The position numbers and the translations under genes are program-made. DNA of 64,000 nucleotides from Ignavibacteria bacterium. Lineage in GTDB: Bacteria > Bacteroidota > Ignavibacteria > Ignavibacteriales > SURF-24. Shown here piece after piece: positions 56,648 through 64,000 of this stretch. Where the stretch lies: NCBI GenBank assembly GCA_025612375.1, contig JAAXKN010000008.1:1-64000 (forward strand), written 5' to 3'. How positions within the stretch are numbered: position 1 is the first letter of the stretch; each line of letters starts with the position of its first letter. Below the pieces are notes generated by a model. It ran no database searches. It had not been told where the DNA came from and saw only the letters and a program-made list of their open reading frames with translations.

Positions 56648-57286
56648 TTGATCAGAATTCTTATAGCAGACGACCACGCAATTGTACGCGAGGGCTTAAA
56701 GCAGATTGTGGCCGAAGAAAACGATATGAAGGTGCTTGGCGAGGCTTCAAATGCCAATGAGATGTTCGATCTTCTGAAAAAGAGTAAGTGGACGATTGTT
56801 GTCCTGGACATCAATATGCCGGGCAAAAGCGGTCTTGAGGCCTTAAAGGAACTAAAGGTGCTCTATCCCGCGCTTCCTGTTTTAATATTGAGCATGTATA
56901 CCGAGGAGCAGTACGGCCTGAGGGCAATCAAGGCCGGGGCCGCGGGCTACCTCAAGAAAGTAAGCGCCCCGGATGAACTGGTAAAGGCGATAAGAAAAAT
57001 CGTCTCTGGCGGAAGGTATATAAGCGAGCCTCTGGCGGAAAAGCTTGCCTCCATATTCGAATCAAAGAACAGGGCACTTCCGCACGAAACGCTTTCAGAC
57101 AGGGAATACCAGATAATGTGCCGCATAGCCTCGGGGAAATCGGCCGAGGAGATAGCAGAAGAGATCTCAATCAGCATCAACACGGTTTACTCATACCGCA
57201 ACCGCATACTGGAGAAGATGAACATGAAGTCAAACGTGGAGCTCACGCAGTACGTCATCCACAATAAACTCATCGAACTGGAATAG
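56648..57286 (+). CDS. NarL/FixJ-family response regulator
   Basis: This 212-residue regulator has a receiver domain with phospho-acceptor Asp54 in IVVLDINMPGKSG and Lys near 105 (GYLKKVS). A LuxR-type helix-turn-helix follows (about 145-205) with LSDREYQIMCRIASGKSAEEIAEEI in pieces. It is the partner of the kinase just upstream. The start is TTG, 5 nt after GGGGAG. The stop codon is immediately followed by a large inverted-repeat element. Confidence 0.94.
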   Translation: MIRILIADDHAIVREGLKQIVAEENDMKVLGEASNANEMFDLLKKSKWTIVVLDINMPGKSGLEALKELKVLYPALPVLILSMYTEEQYGLRAIKAGAAGYLKKVSAPDELVKAIRKIVSGGRYISEPLAEKLASIFESKNRALPHETLSDREYQIMCRIASGKSAEEIAEEISISINTVYSYRNRILEKMNMKSNVELTQYVIHNKLIELE

Positions 57287-57826
57287 CCGCGACCTTTTAG
57301 GTCCATGGTGTATACACAAGTTGGCACCTGCTTTATTCCATACTCAGGAATTCAGAAAACCCGTGAAATTAAGAGCATTTAGAAAGACACAGTTACTAAG
57401 CCCCGGAGGGGTGTTTTGTTTGTAGCCGGGGGTGACCAAATTCACCGAAGGTGAATGCGGGAACCCCCGGGGGAAATGATCCCAAACCCCACCCCCGGAG
57501 CCGCGGCAGCCGCGACATATTCCCGTTCCATGATGGATAAATTTCATGAAATTGGGTTATCATTTGTGGTTAGGCGGGATTTCCCCAATAGATTCAACCA
57601 TTTTCCATACATGTCGCCCCTCCCGGGGCTCTTTTTTGTGTGGGGGGAATACGTTTCCCGGGGGTTCCCTCACCCCTCCGGGGTTTTGTCACCCCCGGCT
57701 ACAGACAAAGCGCCCGCCCGAGGCGGGCTTAGTGATTGCGTTATTCCAGATGCTCACATTTCATATACGGGGGGATTGCTTTATGCTCTAAAATGTGTAT
57801 ACACCGTAGGCCTTAAAGGTCGTGGT
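57287..57826. repeat. Composite inverted-repeat element (about 540 bp)
   Basis: The two ends are inverted copies: 57287-57317 and 57795-57826 both read (C)C(G/A)CGACCTTT(T/A)AGG followed by GGTGTATACACA, each strand inward. Inside, TGTAGCCGGGGGTGAC (57421-57436) recurs inverted at 57688-57703, GGGAACCCCCGGG (57459-57471) inverted at 57657-57669, and CCCC-GGA-GGGG (57401-57411) inverted at 57673-57683. Extra palindromes such as TTCACC-GAA-GGTGAA (57441-57455) interrupt the arms. No plausible gene is inside. It resembles a nested pair of REP/REPIN elements or a MITE. Confidence 0.8.
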
Positions 57827-58128
57827 TAGTCATAGAAAAATCCCTCCCAAAATCCCTGTAACAAAATCTATTACAAAACTTTCATATATTCTGTTATTTT
57901 TCAGTCGACCCCGGAGTCGTATTTTAGCACTGTTAATATTCCATTTCCAGATGATAGACTTGTACGGGGGAGCCTTGGGGGAGATGGCTATCCTCGTACA
58001 AGTTTTTTTATTTTCTGCATTTACCGCGCCCAAAGATCACTTCAAAACAATTAACACGCTGCGCATTTCTGCCCTTTCATTTTCATGCTTTATTTTTGTA
58101 TCTTGTCTTGCATTTTTAGAAAAATATT
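57827..58128. other. 302-bp upstream region of queC
   Basis: AT-rich non-coding sequence between the composite repeat and queC. TATTTTTG at 58090-58097 matches the Bacteroidetes -7 promoter element (TAnnTTTG), about 30 bp before the queC ATG; the -33 element is not clear. I do not see a convincing preQ1 riboswitch. Nothing else recognisable. Confidence 0.35.
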
Positions 58129-58824
58129 ATGAGCATTATGAACGGGAAAAAACTTGCGGTTGTTGCCGTAAGCGGAGGAATGGACAGCCTGGTTACTGCC
58201 GCTATTGCAATGAGGGACTATGAAGTGGCCTTTGCACATTTCAATTACGGACAGAGAACAGAAAAACGTGAACTGAAGGCTTTTTTGGACATTGCGGATT
58301 ACTACCAGGTAAAACACAGGCTTATTATTGACTATACTCACCTGGCTAAAATTGGCGGATCATCCCTTACAGATAAAACGATTGATATAGAAAAAGCGGA
58401 CCTCACCAGAACCGATGTGCCTATGTCTTATGTCCCTTTCAGAAACGGCAATATACTTTCAGCCTGCGCAAGCTGGGCCGAAGTCCTCGGGGCTGAGGCT
58501 ATTTTTATAGGCGCAGTATATGAGGATTCCTCGGGATATCCCGACTGCCGCCCGGAGTTTTTTGCCGCTTTTGAAAAGATGCTGGATCTGGGTACTAAAC
58601 CCTCAACCAGAATTAAAATTGAAACACCGATAATCCATTTTTCTAAAGCAGAAATTGTAAAAAAGGGTATTGAACTAAATGCCCCCTTGAACCTTTCATG
58701 GTCGTGCTACCAGAACGAGGACGAGGCCTGCGGAGTGTGCGACAGCTGCGCCCTCAGGCTCAGGGGATTTAAGATAGCCGGATGTGAAGACCCGATCCGC
58801 TATAAGATAAGACCGGCATATTAA
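58129..58824 (+). CDS. queC: 7-cyano-7-deazaguanine synthase
   Basis: QueC turns carboxy-deazaguanine into preQ0 with ATP and ammonia. The 231-residue protein has the PP-loop SGGMDSL near residue 16 and ends with the zinc site: Cys in SWSCYQNED, followed by CGVCDSC (about residues 193-205). FRNGNILSACASWAE is conserved in the family. It lies 42 bp upstream of queF, so the pair gives the last two steps to preQ1. The earlier enzymes (FolE, QueD, QueE) are not in this window. Confidence 0.96.
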   Translation: MSIMNGKKLAVVAVSGGMDSLVTAAIAMRDYEVAFAHFNYGQRTEKRELKAFLDIADYYQVKHRLIIDYTHLAKIGGSSLTDKTIDIEKADLTRTDVPMSYVPFRNGNILSACASWAEVLGAEAIFIGAVYEDSSGYPDCRPEFFAAFEKMLDLGTKPSTRIKIETPIIHFSKAEIVKKGIELNAPLNLSWSCYQNEDEACGVCDSCALRLRGFKIAGCEDPIRYKIRPAY

Positions 58825-58866
58825 AAACTATTTGAATCAGTTTGGAATTTTATTAAGGAGATATAA

Positions 58867-59250
58867 ATGGAAGAAAGAGTAAAGATCCTGGAAGTGTTTA
58901 AGAACCAGTACCCCAACAGGGATTACACTATTATACACGAGGCAACCGAATTTACATCGCTCTGCCCCAAGACAGGACAGCCTGACTTTGCAACAATTAC
59001 AATTGAATATATACCGGAAGAACTCTGCGTCGAGCTTAAAAGCTTAAAACTCTATCTGCAGTCCTACAGGAACGAAGGGATATTTTATGAAAGCGTAACA
59101 AATAAAATTCTTGACGACCTGGTTGAGGCTACAAAGCCGCGCTACATGCATATAACCGCGGCCTTTAAGGTGCGCGGCGGAATCTCTTCTGTAATTGAAG
59201 CAGATTATGAGAGCGACGACTATAAGGAAAGCTACTGGGGGGAAAACTAA
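58867..59250 (+). CDS. queF: NADPH-dependent preQ1 synthase (type I QueF)
   Basis: QueF reduces the nitrile of preQ0 to preQ1 for queuosine. The 127-residue protein is the short, unimodular T-fold form. The catalytic Cys33 lies in FTSLCPKTGQPDF, and YRNEGIFYES carries the NADPH-binding E-S/L-K-type region (LKSLKLYLQSYRNEG). A strong AAGGAG precedes the ATG. The gene follows queC by 42 bp in the same direction. Confidence 0.96.
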   Translation: MEERVKILEVFKNQYPNRDYTIIHEATEFTSLCPKTGQPDFATITIEYIPEELCVELKSLKLYLQSYRNEGIFYESVTNKILDDLVEATKPRYMHITAAFKVRGGISSVIEADYESDDYKESYWGEN

Positions 59251-59463
59251 TTGTAAGAGGATCCATAGGGAAGTAAAAGGAAAATTTTTGTCAGGAGCAG
59301 GGATGCCCTCTTTTTTCTGCAAAGGCGCCATTATGAAAGTGCACGCACTTAAGAGCCATCCTTTAGTAACAGTATCAGTGTCAGTTATCTTAATTGTTAA
59401 ATAAATCTGTCCTCATGCCGGAAGATCCCGGATGGGGAAAACTCTCATTAAACAAAATCTTAA

Positions 59464-60867
<1,404 letters not shown>

Positions 60868-60880
60868 TTAATGCTTTTAG

Positions 60881-60911
60881 AGGGGCAGGCGGGCTGCCTG
60901 CCCCTTTTTTA
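60881..60911 (+). terminator. Terminator of tpl
   Basis: GGGGCAGGC (60882-60890) and GCCTGCCCC (60896-60904) form a 9-bp all-GC-rich stem followed by T6. Confidence 0.93.
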
Positions 60912-60917
60912 AGCTGA

Positions 60918-63500
60918 ATGAAAAATAAAGAATTTAATATGATCAATCCGGCAGAAATAAAACAGGAATTCATTAAAAGCAGGGATAAGCTTTTCCGCAA
61001 CCCCCAGCTTCAGAAAGATGCCTTCAGGTTCTGCGTGGCGTACAGCCTCCTGGTCGAAGAGCACATCTTCATGATTGCCGGGCAGGAAAAGTCTGACTTT
61101 GCCCTCGCCTCTGCCGGAAGCTTCAGCCGCAGGGAACTCTCACCGTATTCCGATATAGACATAATGTTCATTGCCGAAAAGATTGAGGACAATGAGAATC
61201 AGATCAGGGACTTTGTTAGGCTGCTCTGGGACTGCGGAATTGAGGTCTCACACACAACGCGCGATTTCTATGATATTGAAAAATTCCTGAACAAGGACCT
61301 GCACACTTTTACACAGTTCTTTGAAACGCGTTTCCTTCTGGGTAATGAAAAAGTTTATCAGAAGTGGAACGGGCAGATATTCTCTTCCATAGAATCTCAG
61401 GATATGCCGGAGATCCTTTTTGAATTTTTCAGGGACATTGAATCACGGTATAGCAAATACGGGAAATCCGCAAAAACTCTGGAGCCCAACCTTAAAATGT
61501 CTGCCGGTGCCTTAAGGGACCTGCACGCGGTAGAATGGATGTATTCGCTGAAAAACAGGGTGCTTCTTACAGAGCAGTCGGAAATTACACAGGCCGAGAG
61601 CTTCATACACCGCCTGAGGGAAGAGAAGATTACTTCGGCAAACGAGTGCAAGAGCGTGCTGGAAAGCTACCGCTTCATTCTGAACGTCCGCAATATGCTT
61701 CACCTGATCAGCAAAACCAGAAACGACCGCCTCGAATTCAGGGCACAGACAAAAATTGCGAAGATTCTGAATTACAAAGGGGATTCATCCGTACAGAACT
61801 TCATGCGTAACTATTTCCAGGCGGCAAATACTGTAAACCGTTTTTCGAAAACTATGATCAGGCGCTACGAGGAGGAAATTGCATATCCTCTGTCAAACTT
61901 CCTTGCCGTAGAACTTGATGAGGATTTTACGCTGAAGGGCTCCACGCTTTCAATTAAGGACAGCCGCAGCCTTTCTCATTCTGACATTTTAAGGGCTTTT
62001 TATTACAGGGGGCTTTACAGCGCAAGGTTTGACGAGAGCCTGCGCTCTTTGGTAATTCAGAGCATAGAGCACATAGGGCAGACTGAAAACAGTTCGGGCA
62101 GCGAAGCGCGCTCTTCTGTATTCTTCAGGGAAATTTTAAGACTTCCCAAGAACGTCGGCGAGACGCTTATAAACATGAATGAGCTGGGCGCACTTCAGCT
62201 CATACTGCCGGAGTTCGGCGACCTTATAGGGTTTTTCCAGGCAGGAGTATATCATAACTATACGGCTGACGAGCATACCTTAATTGCAATCAGCAACGTG
62301 GAAAGCCTCTTTGGGCAGGAAAGTGAGCTGGGAAGGATCTATACCAGCCTCAAGGAAAAAGAAATTTTATATCTTGCAATACTCCTGCACGATATTGCAA
62401 AGCCCGTCAGCGTCTCAGGCCATGAGATCATTGGCGCCGAAATCGCCTCATCGGTTATGTACCGCCTTGGCTATGATGAAAAGGAAGCCGAACAGGTAAG
62501 CTTCCTGGTTGAAAACCACCTCGTAATGGAACAGATAGCTTTCAGGCGTAACCTGAACGACCCGGTGACGCTGAATAACTTTACGGCAAAGTTTTCTTCT
62601 CTGATGGATCTGGACCTTTTGTATCTTATTACGTATGCCGACTTGTCGGCCGTAAATCCTGTGGTCTGGACAGAATGGAAAAGCGACCTTCTGGCCGAGC
62701 TTTACCGCAAGGCCAAGGCCATGCTGGTTGAGCAGCTTACGGGCGAGGAGCTTTTGTTCTCAAGCACAATCAGCTTCCCGCAGGCCGAGGCCGACCCGAC
62801 GATGCAGAAGCATATAGAATCAATTGACGACATAGGCTACATTCAGCACTTTTCAGAAGAGGAGATATTAAGCCACCTTAAAGAGATCAGCAAGGGCTTA
62901 AGCCTTTCTGTTTTCTTCAAGCAGGTTAACGTTTTTACAAATATTACGATAATAGCAAAGGATTCACCGTCACTGCTTTCAAGGCTTTGCGGCGTGCTTT
63001 CAATTAACGACCTGAATATACACGACGCAAGGATATTTACGCGCAAAGACGGAATAGTTATAGACAGTTTTAATGTGACGGATTTCAGGACCCATAAGCT
63101 GGTTGAAGCCGAAAGGTATGAGAAAATTGAAAGCGACTTAAAAGCGGTTATTGAGGGAAGCTTCCAGCTGGTGCAGGAGTTCAAGCGCATGAAATCCAAG
63201 TGGTGGCGTATAGAAAACAAATTCTTCAAGCGTTCTGGCAAGGTTAAAATTGCATTTGAAGAGCACGATAAATTTACAATTATTGACGTATTCTCACCCG
63301 ACCGCCTGGGGCTGCTTTATCAGATCACAAGAAAACTTTCCGAACTGGGTTTGTCAATCTACTTCGCTAAAATTTCCACCAAGGCAGATGATGTGGTGGA
63401 TTCCTTCTACCTTTTGGACCGCAACGGAAAGAAGGTGTCTCAGAACGATTATGAATTTATTAAGGCTGAGCTGACCTCTGCCATAGAACAGATGTTATAA
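60918..63500 (+). CDS. glnD: [Protein-PII] uridylyltransferase/uridylyl-removing enzyme
   Basis: GlnD senses glutamine and adds or removes UMP on PII signal proteins. The 860-residue protein has the nucleotidyltransferase domain ([19 protein letters not shown], about 68-86), a GlnD-type linker, and the HD hydrolase domain (DEHTLIAI near 450 and [15 protein letters not shown]). It ends in two ACT domains (about 670-745 and 785-860; [28 protein letters not shown]). All expected domains are present. PII and glutamine synthetase genes are not in the window. An in-frame ATG 10 codons downstream could also start translation. Confidence 0.95.
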   Translation: MKNKEFNMINPAEIKQEFIKSRDKLFRNPQLQKDAFRFCVAYSLLVEEHIFMIAGQEKSDFALASAGSFSRRELSPYSDIDIMFIAEKIEDNENQIRDFVRLLWDCGIEVSHTTRDFYDIEKFLNKDLHTFTQFFETRFLLGNEKVYQKWNGQIFSSIESQDMPEILFEFFRDIESRYSKYGKSAKTLEPNLKMSAGALRDLHAVEWMYSLKNRVLLTEQSEITQAESFIHRLREEKITSANECKSVLESYRFILNVRNMLHLISKTRNDRLEFRAQTKIAKILNYKGDSSVQNFMRNYFQAANTVNRFSKTMIRRYEEEIAYPLSNFLAVELDEDFTLKGSTLSIKDSRSLSHSDILRAFYYRGLYSARFDESLRSLVIQSIEHIGQTENSSGSEARSSVFFREILRLPKNVGETLINMNELGALQLILPEFGDLIGFFQAGVYHNYTADEHTLIAISNVESLFGQESELGRIYTSLKEKEILYLAILLHDIAKPVSVSGHEIIGAEIASSVMYRLGYDEKEAEQVSFLVENHLVMEQIAFRRNLNDPVTLNNFTAKFSSLMDLDLLYLITYADLSAVNPVVWTEWKSDLLAELYRKAKAMLVEQLTGEELLFSSTISFPQAEADPTMQKHIESIDDIGYIQHFSEEEILSHLKEISKGLSLSVFFKQVNVFTNITIIAKDSPSLLSRLCGVLSINDLNIHDARIFTRKDGIVIDSFNVTDFRTHKLVEAERYEKIESDLKAVIEGSFQLVQEFKRMKSKWWRIENKFFKRSGKVKIAFEEHDKFTIIDVFSPDRLGLLYQITRKLSELGLSIYFAKISTKADDVVDSFYLLDRNGKKVSQNDYEFIKAELTSAIEQML

Positions 63501-63529
63501 GAATTATAGGATCAAGTAAAGTGAATTTC

Positions 63530-64000
63530 ATGGAAAAAGAAAAGCCGATAGGTGTATTTGATTCAGGTATCGGCGGACTGACGGTTGTAAAAAGAATTTC
63601 TTCAATTTTACCCACAGAAAACATAGTTTATTTCGGGGATACTGCCCGCGTGCCCTACGGCTCAAAATCCAATGCAACCGTAGTGGATTATTCTCTGCAG
63701 GATGCGGGATTCCTTATGAGCAAAAACGTCAAGGTTATTGTTGTTGCCTGCAATACGGCCTCATCAGTTGCTCTGGATGAGCTGAGAAAATATTTTAATG
63801 TGCCGGTTATAGGCATGATTGAGCCCGGTGCCTCATTTGCGCTGAAAAATACAGTAAGCGGGAAAATTGGCGTTATCGGTACAAACACCACGATAAATAA
63901 CCAGGCGTATTCAAAAGCAATACACCGCCTGAATCCTGAGGTTGAGGTCTTCGAAAAGGCATGCCCCCTGTTTGTACCTCTGGCAGAAGAAGGGTGGATA
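63530..64000 (+). CDS. murI: Glutamate racemase (5' part, cut by window end)
   Basis: MurI makes D-glutamate for peptidoglycan. The first 157 codons are present. The catalytic pair's first member Cys74 lies in VVACNTASS, and Asp11 and Ser12 in [11 protein letters not shown] match the conserved start. The second catalytic Cys is beyond the window. ATG at 63530 is used; an in-frame GTG at 63521 is possible. It lies 29 bp after glnD and may be co-transcribed with it. Confidence 0.95.
   Translation, partial: MEKEKPIGVFDSGIGGLTVVKRISSILPTENIVYFGDTARVPYGSKSNATVVDYSLQDAGFLMSKNVKVIVVACNTASSVALDELRKYFNVPVIGMIEPGASFALKNTVSGKIGVIGTNTTINNQAYSKAIHRLNPEVEVFEKACPLFVPLAEEGWI

Noticed and set aside
57455-57829. 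124-codon open frame in the intergenic region after the response regulator
   Set aside because: It runs through the inverted repeats and palindromes; the Pro/Gly-rich translation simply reflects the repeat sequence.
57827-58128. preQ1 riboswitch upstream of queC
   Set aside because: No C-rich loop pairing with an A-rich tail near the ribosome-binding site could be recognised in the leader.

Overview
The window is a 64 kb chromosomal segment around the replication origin of a bacterium that looks like a member of the Ignavibacteria (Bacteroidota/Chlorobiota/Ignavibacteriota group). Evidence for this: an extracellular subtilase ends in a type IX secretion (T9SS) sorting domain with the NYPNPFNP motif common in that group, IspG is the long three-domain form, and signal-peptide enzymes (GH20, M1, M64) are frequent. 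The origin region is marked by dnaA-dnaN-recF-dciA(DUF721)-gyrB-gyrA (36.3-45.3 kb), clusters of DnaA boxes on both sides of dnaA, an AT-rich stretch between dnaA and dnaN, and two perfect parS sites flanking mnmE at about 22-23.5 kb.

Layout. 0-0.5 kb: REP palindromes and a C-terminal remnant of an AAA_4-type ATP-binding protein. 0.7-5.3 kb (minus): zinc-ribbon coiled-coil protein, Nif3-like protein, IspG, DJ-1/PfpI protein. 5.5-15.8 kb: GH20 hexosaminidase, a propeller protein with an internal T9SS-like domain, a DUF1761 membrane protein, a cyclic-nucleotide-domain/aspartase fusion, an FKBP lipoprotein, asparaginase and an Ntn-hydrolase. 16-23.4 kb (minus): RlmD, a methyltransferase, MurQ, RsmG, MnmG, MnmE. 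23.6-35.9 kb: ClpB, a VUT-family transporter, an IS4-family insertion sequence with a 9-bp target duplication that replaced the stop codon of an M64 peptidase gene, YceI, nitroreductase, MarR, an OB-fold lipoprotein, a REC-PAS-PAS histidine kinase and a sugar epimerase. 36-45.3 kb: origin and replication genes. 45.4-52.6 kb: a methionine-gamma-lyase-like enzyme, M1 peptidase, the T9SS subtilase, and an IS200-like (RAYT) transposase surrounded by seven short palindromes. 52.6-64 kb: AspS, a two-component system, a large composite inverted repeat, QueC-QueF, tyrosine phenol-lyase, GlnD and the start of MurI.

Functional themes: replication initiation and segregation, tRNA and rRNA modification (MnmE/G, RsmG, RlmD, QueC/F), amino-acid catabolism releasing ammonia (asparaginase, aspartase, methionine gamma-lyase-like, tyrosine phenol-lyase) next to nitrogen sensing (GlnD), and secreted hydrolases. 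No tRNA or rRNA gene and no CRISPR array was seen. The most unusual items are the regulator-domain/aspartase fusion, the displaced T9SS domain, the RAYT palindrome family with covarying stems, the roughly 540-bp composite inverted repeat after the response regulator, DnaA boxes that encode the N-terminus of the epimerase, and the IS insertion at a stop codon.
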